From Phoebastria nigripes (lineage: Eukaryota > Chordata > Aves > Procellariiformes > Diomedeidae): DNA of 64,000 nt. The stretch covers positions 236,638 to 300,637 of the forward strand of contig JAYKAV010003091.1 in NCBI GenBank assembly GCA_035582835.1, given 5' to 3'. The notes beneath the pieces were generated by a model that had not been told where the DNA came from, did not search any database, and was given only the letters and a program-made list of their open reading frames with translations. Positions 1-11,300 of the stretch are shown one piece after another; within the stretch, counting starts at the first letter, position 1, and each line of letters opens with the position of its first letter. A program made the position numbers and the translations under genes.

Positions 1-314
1 GGGATTGGGGTTGTGTGTGTGTGGGGGGTGGGTTGGTCAGGTTTTGGGGGTGTCTGGGGGTTTGGGGCTGGGTGGGGTCAGGGCTAGGTGGGGTTTGGGG
101 CTGTCGGGGGGGTTTAGGGCTCTGCCCGGGGTCGGGGCTGGGCAGGGGACATGGATCGGGGTCAGCGGGGGGGTGTTGGGATCAGGGGGGTTGGGGCTGT
201 GCATGGGTTCGGGGCCAGGCAGGGGATTTGGGGTGCTGGGGCCAGGTGCCAGCAGGGCATTGCCTGAGCGGGGGGTATGGGCTGAGCCCCACGCGGTCAC
301 CCACCCGCCCGCAG
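1..314. repeat. G-rich intron end of the laminin beta-2-like gene
   Basis: This is intron sequence before the first exon visible in the window. It is made of degenerate runs such as TTTGGGGCTGGGTGGGG and GTCGGGG, strongly G-rich on the + strand. A pyrimidine/CAG acceptor ends at 314. No exon is apparent in it. Confidence 0.6.
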
Positions 315-3300
315 GCTGCAGCTGCGACCCGCAGGGAACCCTGGCCTCCCACTGCACCACTGGGACCTGCACCTGCGACCGAGGCACGGGTGCCTGTGCC
401 TGCCGGCCCAACGTGGTGGGCAAGAGCTGTGACCGCTGCGCACCCCACTTCTGGAGCCTGGGGGGGCCAGGGGGCTGTGAGCCCTGCGGCTGCCACCCCA
501 CGCGTGCCCTGCACCCTGCCTGCGACATGGTGAGACCCCTGGCACCTTGGCACCCCGGCACCCCGGCACGGCTCTGCTGCCCTCCCGGCACTGGGCGAGC
601 CACCCGGCTGAGCACACTGCTCTCGCTGCAGGTGACGGGGCAGTGCCAGTGCCGGCCCGGCTTCGGGGGCCGCGTCTGCTCCCAGTGCCAGGAGCATCAC
701 TGGGGAGACCCTGAGCGGGAATGCCGAGGTGGGGGCACATCCCAGGGACCAGGGTTGCAGGGACTCTGGGGATGTGGAGTATCTGAGGACATGGGGGCTC
801 CAGGGAATGGGGGGTCTTGGGGAAACAGGGGGTCACGGAGGGACCCTGGGTGCATGGTGGGACTCTAGGGACATGGGAGGCCCTGGGGACATGATGGGAC
901 TCTCAACATGGGGGCTCTGGGGAGACACTGGGGACACAGGGGACTCTGGGGACTCAGGAGATCCTGGGGACATGGTGAGATCATGGGGACGTGATGAGAC
1001 CTCTCGGGCATGGGGGACCCTGGACCCATAGCAGGATGCTGGGGACATGATGGGACCCTGGGGACATGGGNGACCCTGGAGACGCAGTGGGATGCTGGGG
1101 CATGGAAGACCCTGGGGACATGGTGGGTCTCTGGGGTGACGGGGGACTCAGGGGACCCTGAGTACCTGGTGGGATTGTGGAGATATAGGAGGCCCTGGGT
1201 ACATGGTGGGACCCTGAAGATGCAGGGAGACACATTGGGATGCTGCGGACACGGTGGCATTCTGGGGACACAGGGGTCCCTGGGGAGGCTGGGACACGCC
1301 ACCACCTGTCTCTGCAGCCTGCGAGTGCGAGCCCCTGGGCACTGAGAGCCCACAGTGCGAGCAGACCAGTGGGCAGTGCCAGTGCCGGCCGGGCTTCGGG
1401 GGGCTGCGCTGTGACCGCTGCCAGCGGGGCTACCAGGAGGCCTTCCCCCGCTGCTCACCCTGCCACCCCTGCTTCGGGCGCTGGGACCCGGCCCTGGGCA
1501 GCCTGCGGGACCGGCTGCGGCGCCTGGGGGCGCAGGTGCAGGCGCTGCGGGAGGGGGGGTCCATGCCCCTGCTCAGCCCCCGCCGCCTGCGGGCGCTGGA
1601 GGAGGTGCTGGGGCGCGTGGAGCGGCTGCTGGGCGAGGGGGGCAGCCCCGGCGGCCCACTCCTTGACGGGCTGCCTGGGCGACTGGACGGCACCAGGCAA
1701 GTGTGTGCAGTGGGCTGCGGAGGGGGGGCCCCCCTTTTGTCACCCAAAAAGCCTTGAGACCCCTCTCCCTGCCCCCAAAGGATGGAGCTGGATGACTTCT
1801 GGAAGCAGCTCCAAGAGCTGGAGCAACATCTGGATCAGCTGGCGCAGGCAGGTGTGCGGCACCACAACCGACTAGCCGGGCTGAGCCATGAGCTAGGGGG
1901 TCTCAACCGAACTGCCTCCCACCTCCAAATCCTCCTCGGCACCGTGGCGGCAGCCGGATTNGGCGGTAAGAGCATCCAGCGAGGATTGGGGGGTTCAGTG
2001 GCAACCATCCTGGCCGAATCCTGACGCCGGCACCTGCAGAGTCTTACCGCAGCATCCTGGCATCGGCGGAGGACTCGCGGCAGGCGGAGGTGGTGGCCAA
2101 CGGCACAGCCGGTGAGCTGAACAGGGCACAGGCAACACGGCAGGCGGCCGAGCGGGTACTGCGGCAGCGGGGTGATGCTTTCCGCCGTGGCACGGCCGCA
2201 GCACGGAAATCCTTGCGGGAGGCACAGAAACGGGTGATGGGACTCAGCGTTGCTGGAATCAATGAGAAGGTGAGAGCAGGACCAGTGGGGAGCAAACAGG
2301 CACATGGGGGGAGATCCCCCCATGCAGTGTTGAGCTGCCATCTCCACTATTGGAATCACCGCAGATTTGTGGGGTGCCTGGGGACCGGAGCTGCGAGCAA
2401 GCACCTTGNGGAGGAGCCTTGTGCCGGGACGGCATGGGGACACGGCGTTGCGGTGGCATGGGATGCGCGGGGGCACTGCCCATCTCGGCTCGAGCCTTGA
2501 GCAGNGGCCGTAACGCCTCGCAGCAGCTGGAGGTGGCGTTGGGGCAGCTGGGTGTTGTGGCACAGAAGGTAGGGGTGATGGCTCCATGGCACTTTTTGGT
2601 GTCCCCTTGTGTCCCCTTGCATATCCCACCTGTGCCCTTTCCATACCACTTTGGTGTCCCCTTTCATGTCCCACTTATGCCTTTTCCATGCCCCCTTGCA
2701 TGTCCCTTTGCATGTCCTGCTTGTACCCTTTCCATGCCACTTCAGCGCCCCTTCCATGTACCTCTTTGTGCCCTTTCCGTGCCCCCAAACATGTCCCCCG
2801 CTGTATGTCCCTCTTATGCCCCTTCGCAGATGTCCCTTGTGCCCTTGGGCCACTGCTGCACCCCCTTGCACACCCCCTTTATGTCCCCTTGCACACCCCT
2901 TCCATGCCCTCTTGTACCCTGTTGCACACCCCTTCATGTCCCCTTGCATGACCCCCGTGCCCCTTTGCACACCCCATTACACCCCCTTGTATGCCCCCGT
3001 CTTGTCCCTGTGCATGTCCCCTCATACCCTCTGCCCACCTCCCCGCGCCCCCTTCCGGGGGCCGTGCCATGCCCCCCGCTCAGCCCTGTGCCCCCCAGAC
3101 GCAGGAGGTGCAGGAGCTGGCACGGGGGGCGCGGAGCCAGGCAGAGGAGGCGCTGGGGCGCTCGCAGGCCGCCCGCAGCCGCGCGGAGAAGGCGACGGCC
3201 CAGCTGCGGGACTTCATCCGCCGCATCAAGGCCTTCCTGGCAGGTAGCACTGGCATGGGGTGGGCACACGGGCATGGCAGGGGTCAGTGTGCCCACCCCA

Positions 3301-4920
3301 AGCCCACCCCGCTCCCCTGTCCCCACAGAGGAGGGAGCCGACCCNGGCAGCATCGAGCTGGTGGCCCGGCAGGTGCTGAACATCTCCCTGCCCAGCAGCC
3401 CTGGCCGGATCCAGGAGCTGCTGCGGGAGATGCGGGAGAGCATCGGCCAGCTGGAGGGGGTGGACGCGGTGCTAAACAGCACGGCACAGGGGCTGGCTGC
3501 GGCACGGGGGCTGCTGGCTCAGGGACGGAACGCCAGGCAAGTGGCAGGGGATGTGCCGGGGTGGGCAGGGGTTAGGGGTCCATCCGGCAGCGCTGGCAGG
3601 GGCTGGAGCTGCCCGTGCCGCNGCAGGGAGCGAGCGGAGGGCGTGAGAGACGAGCTGGTGGGGACGCAGCGGGCGCTGGATGCGGCACGGATGCAGGCAA
3701 CGGTGGCGGGGAGTGCCCTGCGGAGCGCCAGGGATGCCATCCGGGCAGCCGAGAGCAGAGTCAAGGAGGTGAGGGGCACCGGGGCTGCAGGCATGCCAGG
3801 GCTGTGGGAGTGGAGCCAATGCGACCAGCNCGGCCGGGGAGTGGGGTGGTGCTTTGGGCATGCTGAGGGCAATGGGGTTGGTACCATGGGGACACTGGGA
3901 ATAAGGGGGTCGGTGCCACGGGGGCACTGGGAATAATGGGATTGGTGCCATGGGTGCACTGGGAGCAATGGGGTTGGTGCCTTGGGGGCACTGGGAGCAA
4001 TGGGGTTGGTGCCATGGAGAGCAAGGCTGATGCCATGGGCACACCAAGGGTAGCAAGGCTGGTGCCAGGGGAATGTGGACGGTGTGGGGTGGGTGCCATG
4101 GGTTTGCCAAGGCGGTGGGGCTGGTGCCGTGGGCGCAGTGGGTCACCGTGCATGCTGGCAACCAGTGCNCATGCCTGCCCAGGCGGAGCGCAGGCTGCAG
4201 GCTCTGGAGGGGAAGGAGTCACGGGCGCAGCGGCGGCTGCGGGAGCTGGCGCTGCGCGTCACTGCCCTGCAGGACCGGGGCCAGGATGCCCACCGTGTGG
4301 CCCAGCAAGCCAAGGACGGGGCGCAGCGTGCCACCGCTGCCTCAGGGACACTCAGCCAGGTGAGCCCCGGCCCTGCCCGGCCGCAGTGTGGCACCAAGGG
4401 GGTACAGGGTGCCGGGGGGGGCTCAGCCTTGCCGTGCCCTTGTGCTGCCAGGACCTGGCGCAGGTGACGCAGCGCTACATGGTGCTGAAGGGCCAGGTGA
4501 GCGGGCTGGCCGGGGTGTCCGGCGGGGCCCTGCAGCGTGTGACACAGCTGACAGCAGAGGCCCGGGACCTCCTGGACAAGGCCAGCAGCAGCAAGAGGAA
4601 GCTGGAAGGTGAGGGGGGAGCGTGTGGTGGGGGGCATTCCCTGCCACTCCGACCCCGCTTGGTGCCCACCTTCCCGTGCACGTCTCCCCTTGTCCCCCTG
4701 GGCACATCCCACCTGGTGCCCCAAGGGTGACGCAGGCTGGGGGACATGGTGGGGAGCTGCACCCCAACCGTGCCCCCATCCCGCAGAGCTGGAGCAGCAC
4801 TTCGGGGCCAACGAGCGGGTGATGGCGGCGAAGGCGACACAACTGCAGGCGTTGGAGCAGCGGGTCTGGGGGCTGCTGGAGGAGATCCGGGAGAGGGCCA
4901 ACGCTTACGCCACCTGCTAG
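315..4920 (+). CDS. LAMB2L: Laminin subunit beta-2-like, 3' part (12 exons)
   Basis: Secreted basement-membrane laminin beta chain; only the C-terminal ~757 codons are here, the 5' end lies outside. Exons: 315-529, 632-728, 1318-1696, 1781-1965, 2040-2269, 2365-2568, 3099-3243, 3329-3536, 3627-3768, 4183-4359, 4452-4608, 4787-4920. The first three encode laminin EGF-like (LE) repeats (CSCDPQG, CRPGFGGLRCDRC). Then comes a long coiled coil, interrupted by the cysteine-rich L-beta knob in exon 2365-2568, and a final ...YATC with the penultimate-type Cys that normally joins beta to gamma. Nine of the 12 exon lengths are identical to the last 12 exons of the next gene (215, 97, 185, 204, 145, 208, 142, 177 and the same phases throughout); the others differ by 3, 3, 6 or 12 nt, so the two are tandem duplicates. 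Phases join without a frameshift or stop. The copy lies where human has pseudogene LAMB2P1, hence the symbol. Two introns use GC donors. Single n bases sit in exons at 1961, 2409, 2505 and 3345. Confidence 0.9.
740..1295 (+). repeat. Degenerate G-rich minisatellite in LAMB2L intron
   Basis: Imperfect tandem copies of a roughly 18-25 bp unit built on GGGACCCTGGGGACATGG-like sequence fill most of the 589-bp intron between exons 632-728 and 1318-1696. Purine-rich on the + strand. The open frames across it are repeat artefacts. Confidence 0.75.
1697..1698 (+). other. GC splice donor (GC-AG intron), LAMB2L
   Basis: The exon ends ACCAG and the intron starts GCAAGTG. The next exon starts at 1781 with one base that must complete an AG|G codon, so only the GC donor keeps the frame. 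The GT two bases after GCAA would shift it. Confidence 0.8.
2585..3060 (+). repeat. Degenerate C/T-rich minisatellite in LAMB2L intron
   Basis: About 475 bp of imperfect copies around CCCCTTGCATGTCCC and CCCTTTCCATGCC, strongly pyrimidine-rich on the + strand. It fills the intron between exons 2365-2568 and 3099-3243. No coding evidence. Confidence 0.75.
3537..3538 (+). other. Second GC splice donor, LAMB2L
   Basis: The exon ends AACGCCAG and the intron starts GCAAGTGG. The downstream exon (3627) needs phase 2, met only by this donor. The matching LAMB2 intron has a normal GT donor (GGCCAG|GTGAGCC, exon end 14570), so the GC is specific to this copy. Confidence 0.8.
3850..4140 (+). repeat. 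Minisatellite in LAMB2L intron, ~30-35 bp unit
   Basis: Imperfect tandem units of the type GGGGGCACTGGGAGCAATGG / GGTTGGTGCCATGG. Copies near 3890-4020 are the best preserved. G-rich on the + strand. Confidence 0.7.
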
Positions 4921-5043
4921 GGACCGGCGGCGGGGCCGGGGGCTGGGATCCGGGGTCCGGTCCTGCCCCGCAGCCGCCCCGGTCCCCGCAGCTCGGGCGG
5001 TCCCGTCCCCTCCGCGGGCGCCTGTAGCGCGGCCGCGCCTGCA

Positions 5044-5049
5044 AATAAA
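5044..5049 (+). terminator. Poly(A) signal of LAMB2L
   Basis: AATAAA lies 124 bp after the stop codon at 4918-4920. The LAMB2 start codon follows only ~260 bp later. Confidence 0.85.
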
Positions 5050-5054
5050 GCCCT

Positions 5055-5309
5055 GAACGGCGGCTGCCTGTGTCCGGTGCCTGCCTGCCTCCTGCCTGCC
5101 GGCCGGCCGGCCGCGCCCGCGCTCCCCGCTCCGGCCGGGATCCGCCCCGCGCTTTCCGCGCAGCCCCGAGCGCTGCGCCCGCCGCCCAGCTCGGAGGGGG
5201 GGACGGGAACGGGAACCGGCGGGGCGGGACGGGAACGGGACGGGACCGCCGGGCACCTGCCGAGCGCCCCCTTTGCGCCCCCTTTGCGCGCCCCGGTTGC
5301 GCCCCCGCG
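5055..5309 (+). promoter_or_regulatory. LAMB2 promoter / 5' UTR region
   Basis: A short GC-rich, CpG-dense segment between the LAMB2L poly(A) signal and the LAMB2 ATG. It has GGCCGG repeats, a GGGACGGGAACGGGA-type repeat and two direct copies of GCGCCCCCTTTGCGC. No TATA box is visible and the transcription start cannot be placed. Any proximal promoter must fit here or overlap the LAMB2L 3' end. Confidence 0.55.
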
Positions 5310-8300
5310 ATGCGGAGCCCCGGCGCCCTCCTGCTGCTGCCGCTGCTGGCCGGTGAGTCCGCGCCCCCCCCCCCAGCGGGGCCCGGTGGGGGCCGGGGTC
5401 CGGCCCGGGCCCGCCGCCGTTTCCGGGCGGCCGCGGAAGGGGCCCCGCGCCCCCGCCCAGCGCCCTCAGCCGCCCGCTGCCCCTCAGGGCTGGGGGGGGC
5501 CCCGGCCCCCGACCCCCCCCAGGGCTGCGCCCGCGGCAGCTGCTACCCCGCCACCGGGGACCTGCTGGTGGGGCGAGCCCCCCGCCTGAGTGCCACCTCC
5601 ACCTGCGGGCTGCGCCGGCCCCAGCCCTACTGCATCGTCAGCCACCTCCAGGTGAGTGGGACGGGGACCGGATAGGGACCAGGGGGACGGGATGGGGACC
5701 AGGGGGACCGGACAGGCATGGGGAGGATGGGACGGGGATGAGGACNCACACTGCCGAGCCTCCCGCTCGCAGGAGGAGAAGAAGTGCTTCGTCTGCGACT
5801 CGCGGCGGCCCTACGACATCCGCACCAACGCCAACAGCCACCGCATCGAGAACGTGGTCACCACCTTCGCCCCCCGCCCCAAGAAAGCCTGGTGGCAGTC
5901 GGAGAACGGTGAGCCGTGGGCGGGGGCGGCGGGGCGTCCCGGGGGGCTCTCCTTCCCTTCCTCCCACACCGAGGAAGCGTGACTCAGCCGGCGGACGTGG
6001 ACGCGCCCCTGGACCACGGCCGGGTGGGGGGGACGAGCCCCGGGGACCCGTGGGTGGGTGCTCCCCGCAGTCACATGTGCCGCCCCCAGGCGTGGAGCAC
6101 GTCAGCATCCAGCTGGACCTGGAGGCCGAGTTCCACTTCACCCACCTCATCATGACCTTCAAGGTGGGTCCCAGCACGTGGGATGGGATGGGACGGCATG
6201 GGATGAAGCCCATGGGGGCTGTGGGGCCGGCCCCCCGTCCCAGCTGGGTGTCCCACAGACCTTCCGCCCCGCGGCCATGCTGGTGGAGCGCTCGGCNGAC
6301 TTCGGGCGCAGCTGGAAGGTCTACCGCTACTTTGCCTACGACTGTGCCGCCGCTTTCCCCCACGTCCCCCGCGGGCCCCCGCGCCGCGTCGACGATGTCG
6401 TCTGCGAGTCCCGCTACTCTGACATCGAGCCCTCCACCGAGGGGGAGGTGAGGCCCCAGTGGCGCCACGGGAGGGTTGGGGGACCCCCCGCTCTCCCCTC
6501 ACNGGCCTGCCTTCCCCCCCAGGTGATCTACCGGGTGCTGGACCCTGCCATCCCCATCCGGGACCCCTACAGCCCTGCCATCCAGAGTGAGTCGTCCGCC
6601 CTGGGCTCCTGCCTGGCTGCTCTATTTTGGGTGCAGCTATTTTGGCCGCTCTCTCCCTGCTCGGAGCCCCATGGCGGGGTCAGGGACNGATCCAGCCTGC
6701 GGGGGCTCGGGCCCCTCCTGCACCCCCGCCATGGGAACAGCTAAAGGTCAGGCTGCATCGGGGCGAGTGGAGGGGGACGGCTGTGCTGGAGCCGTGCCGG
6801 AGCCGAGCCCAGTGCTGAGCGGCGGCCACGGTGCAGGACGGTGTCAGTGACGGGCAGAGGAGTTGGGCCGTGCGCAGGATGCAGCGGGTTAATCACCCAG
6901 GGCTAAATTTAGGCTGGGAGCAGGAGGAGAGGAATCTGCAGGGCAGGGCTGCTGGGAAGCTGCAGTCCCAGGGGAGCCGTCCTGTCCTGCCAGGGTCCCC
7001 AGGCTGCGACCACCAGGCACAGCCATCCTCCGGGCACAGCCCCCAGCACTGGGTGCCCCAATGCCCAGAAAGGTGCCCTAAGCCCAGGGTGCTTGTTCTG
7101 CACTTGTGGGGTCCCAGCCTGCATCTGCTGGGGGGACCTGCAGAGCCCCGGCCTGTGCAGAGCCCATGCACAACCATGTGCACGGGAGCTGAACCACCGC
7201 AGCTACGTACAGCCCAGCCTGGCCACGTGCAACCACGTGCATGTGAGCCAAACCACACACAGCCCTGTGCCAATAAGCTGTGCCATAGAAAGCCACGCAC
7301 AGCCCAGCCTGATGGTGTGCAGCCCTGTGCGGACACCCCATGCCATGCACAGGCGAGCCGAGCCGTGCCCAGCTCAGCTGAGCCACCCACAGCCCCCCGT
7401 GGCCATGCACAGCCCACCACAGCTGTGCACGGCAAAGCCGAGCTGCGCACAGACAAGCCCGGCCACCCCGTGCCAACATGGGTCTCTCCCCACCCCAGAC
7501 CTGCTGCGCGTCACCAACCTGCGGGTGAACCTCACCAAGCTGCACACGCTGGGGGACAACCTGCTGGACTCACGGCGGGAGATCCGGGAGAAGTACTACT
7601 ACGCGCTCTACGAGCTGGTGCTGCGCGGGAACTGCTTCTGCTACGGGCACGCCTCCGAGTGTGCCCCGCTCAGCGGGACCCCCGCCACCACCGACGGCAT
7701 GGTAGGCAACCTGGCCCCACGTGCCCTGCCGGGGCTGCGTGGCTGCGCTGCCCGGTCCCGCAGCCCCTCANTGTGGCGTCCTGGCAGGTGCACGGGCGCT
7801 GCGTCTGCAAGCACCACACGCAGGGGCTGAACTGCGAGCGCTGCGAGGACTTCTACCACGATCTGCCCTGGCGCCCGGCCGAGGGCTCCAGCACCAACGC
7901 CTGCCGACGTGAGTGCCCCGCGCCGGCACCGGCTCCTGGCACAGAGATCCCGGTGCCGGGGCTGGCAGGCTGCNCTGTGCCGGGGGTTTTGGGGTGCTGC
8001 GGGCTGGGATGTGGTTGAGTGGGGACTGGCATCCTGCAGACCGGCTGTGGGGGGTTTGGGGTGCTGCAGGCTGTAGTTTGGGGAGGTTTGGTGTTGGGGT
8101 GCTGCATACCGGGGTAAGGGGAGTCAGGGCTGGGGAGGTCTGGCACTGGGGGTGCTGCCTGCCGGGTGGGGGGTTGGGGTGCTGCATGCCGTGCTGTGGT
8201 GCCATCCCCGCAGGCTGCGACTGCAANGAGCACTCGCGGCGGTGCCACTTCGACATGGCCGTCTTCCTGGCCACGGGGAACGCCAGCGGGGCCGTGTGTG

Positions 8301-11300
8301 ATGGCTGCCAGCACAACACCATGGGCCGCCGCTGCCACCTCTGCAAGCCCTTCTACTACAAGGACCCCAGCAAGGACCTGCGGGACCCCGCGGTGTGCCG
8401 AGGTCAGTGCCGGGGTGTGTGCGGTGCGGGACAGGCTGCGTGGGGCCNGATGGGGGGGGCAGGGTGCTGACCCTGCCTGTGCCCCCAGCCTGCGACTGCG
8501 ACCCCGAGGGCTCTCTGGACGGGGGGCTGTGCGACGGCGCTGACGACCCGGCCCGGGGGCTGATNGNGGGGCAGTGCCGCTGCAAGGAGCACGTGGCCGG
8601 TCCCCGCTGTGACCGCTGCAAACCCGGCTTCTTTGGCCTCAGCGCCGCCAACCCGCAGGGCTGCCAGCGTAGGTACCGGGGCGGCACCCGCCGGGGTCGG
8701 GCACATGGCTCGGCCCTGCCGGATGCCGCTGGCTCTCTGCGCAGGGTGCCAGTGTGACCCTCGCGGCACGGTGGCCGAGGGCACCCAGTGTGACCCTGTC
8801 AGCGGCGAGTGCCTCTGCAAGCGGCTGGTGACTGGGCGCAACTGCGACCAGTGCCTGGTGAGTGGGGATGTGCTCAGGGGCTGTGCACGGTGCTCGAAGC
8901 CATGCACGGTGCTCGGGGCCATGGCACTGCAGCTGGGCGCTCCCTGACACCCTTGCCCTCTCCAGCCTGAGCACTGGGGGCTAAGCCACGACCTCCCGGG
9001 CTGCCGGCCATGTGACTGCGACGTGGGAGGTGCCCGTGACAACCTGTGAGTCTTCGTGGGGACGCAGGGGGCAAGGGGCATCCCTGCCAGCATCAGGGCT
9101 GACAGTGCCGCTGGGGTACCAGGTGTGCTGTGGAGACGGGGCAGTGCCGGTGCCGTAGCCACGTGGTGGGACGGCAGTGCAGCCAGGTGGAGCCCGGCTT
9201 CTACCGCATCAACCTGGACCATTACACCTACGAGGCTGAGGATGCTCGGCTGCATCAGGTAAGGGAAGAAGGTGTCCCTGGCAGGGACATCAGGCAGAGC
9301 AGGGCAGCGGGTGGCTCTTTGCAGGGTCCCCAAGCTGGCAGGCACCGCTCTGCCCCGCTGCCCCAATGGGGCAGCGGGGCAGAGCGGTACCTGCTGGCCA
9401 AGGCAATTTTTGGGGTCCCATCTCACAACCCCACCTTGCGCTAGGGCTCAGTGGTGGAGCGCGAGCCCCGCACGGACCACCCGGCTTCATGGACGGGGAC
9501 AGGCTTTGCCCGCATGCTGGAGGGCGGCTGGGTGGAGTTTCATGTGAGCGATGTGCCTTTCTCCACTGAGTACGATGTGATCATCCGCTACGAGCCCCAG
9601 GTGAGCACCGGATGGTGAAGCTGGTGGTGGGATGCATCACCAAATTGGGGGGTGGTGGCAGGGAGTGCTGGCCGGTGAGGCTTTCTGGCACAGCTCCTTC
9701 GCCGCCGGCAGCACCTGGAGCCCTGGCAGGAGGTGAGGGTGAGGGTGCTGCGCCCCAGCCCCATCTTGGCCAGCAGCCCTTGTGGAAACACCATCCCAGC
9801 CGATGACCAGCTCTCCACCAGCCTCCCCTCCGGTGCCAGGTGAGCGCCTCCCTGGGACCGGGCTGTGCCAGGGCTCACAGGAGGCACCCAGCTGCCCGTG
9901 CTCTGCTTTGCCCCCGCCTCCAGGTACGTGGTGCTGCCCCAGCCTATCTGCCTGGAGCGGGGTGTCTCCTACACCCTCCGCCTGGAGCTGGGCTGTGCCG
10001 CTGCTCGGCAGGATCCCACCGCCAGCGTGCTCATCGATTCGGTGAGGGGCAGCCGGGCAGTGGGATGGGGGACACTAACCCTTCGGGGGGGCAGGATGCG
10101 GCCATAGGGGACACAGGGAGAGACAGGTGTGACGTCCCACTGACTTGCCCCCCGCAGCTGGTGCTCCTGCCCCGTTACTCCTCGCTGGAGATGTTCATCG
10201 CGGGTGACCCCGGCTCCATGGAGCGCCGGGAGACCTTCGAGCGGTACCGCTGCGCCCAGCCCTTCCATGCCGCGGGGCCCTCACCTGTGGCCGAGCCCTG
10301 CTCCAGCCTCCTGCACAGCCTCTCGGCCATCCTGCACGACGGGGCACTGCGTGAGTATGGCCCNGTGCCCTGTCCCACGCCCCACGGCGGCTGCTGCTGC
10401 TCACCCCCCTCTCTGCCCGCAGCCTGCCTCTGCAACCCCCAGGGCTCGCTCAGCGCCGAGTGCCAGCCCCAGGGTGGGCAGTGCCAGTGCAAACCCAACG
10501 TCGTGGGACGGCGCTGCCACCGCTGCTCCCCAGGAACCTTCGGCTTTGGGCCCGGTGGGTGCCGAGGTGAGTGCCGCGGGGCTGTGCCAGCCTGGCCTGG
10601 AGAGGAGCCCGGGCACCCCAGGGCTGGGAGGGCCAGGGAGGGATGCTCCCCACATGCTGGGGGCAGACACTGTGGGTGCCATGCCTTCCAGCATGCCAGT
10701 GCAGCAGCGAGGGGTCGGTGAGCACCGTCTGCGACAGCACCACCGGGCAGTGCTCCTGCCGCGAGGGTGCCCACGGCCCGCGCTGCGACCGCTGCCAGCC
10801 CGGCCACTGGGGCTTCCCTGCCTGCCAGCCCTGCCAGTGCAATGGGCATGCCGAGGACTGCGACCCCCGGACGGGCAGCTGCCTGCGCTGCCGCGACCAC
10901 ACGGATGGCGAGAGGTGCCAGAGGTAAGTGGGGCACACACCTGGACCTGGGCAGGGTGCCGCCAGCAGCCCTGGACCCCACTGACTCCCTGCCCGCAGGT
11001 GCGCAGACGGGCATTTTGGGAACCCGGCGCTGGGCTCCGGGCAGCACTGCCGGCCCTGCCCCTGCCCTGAGGGGCCCGGCAGCCCCCGCCACTTCGCTGC
11101 CTCCTGCTACCAGGACAGCCGCTCCCGGCAGGTCGTCTGCCACTGCAGCCCTGGGTACACAGGTGGGTGCCTGCCCCAGCATGCTCAGTGCCCTCAGGGG
11201 TCCCCCATCCCTGGGCACTGCCCAGCACTCTGTGCCAGCAGGTCCCCGCTGTGACGAGTGTGCCCCTGGGTACTACGGGGACCCGCTGCAGCCTGGCGGG

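Noticed and set aside
37..615. Long reading frames on the minus strand opposite the laminin exons and G-rich repeats
   Set aside because: GC-rich sequence with few stop codons; no homology, and antisense to well-supported exons.
1699..1704. GT donor just after GGCAA in LAMB2L exon 1318-1696
   Set aside because: It would leave the exon in phase 0, while the next exon needs two bases already present. The GC donor at 1697 fits.
5250..5305. AGCGCCCCCT as a CTCF site near the LAMB2 start
   Set aside because: Only the first part of the CTCF consensus fits; the TGCTGG half is absent.
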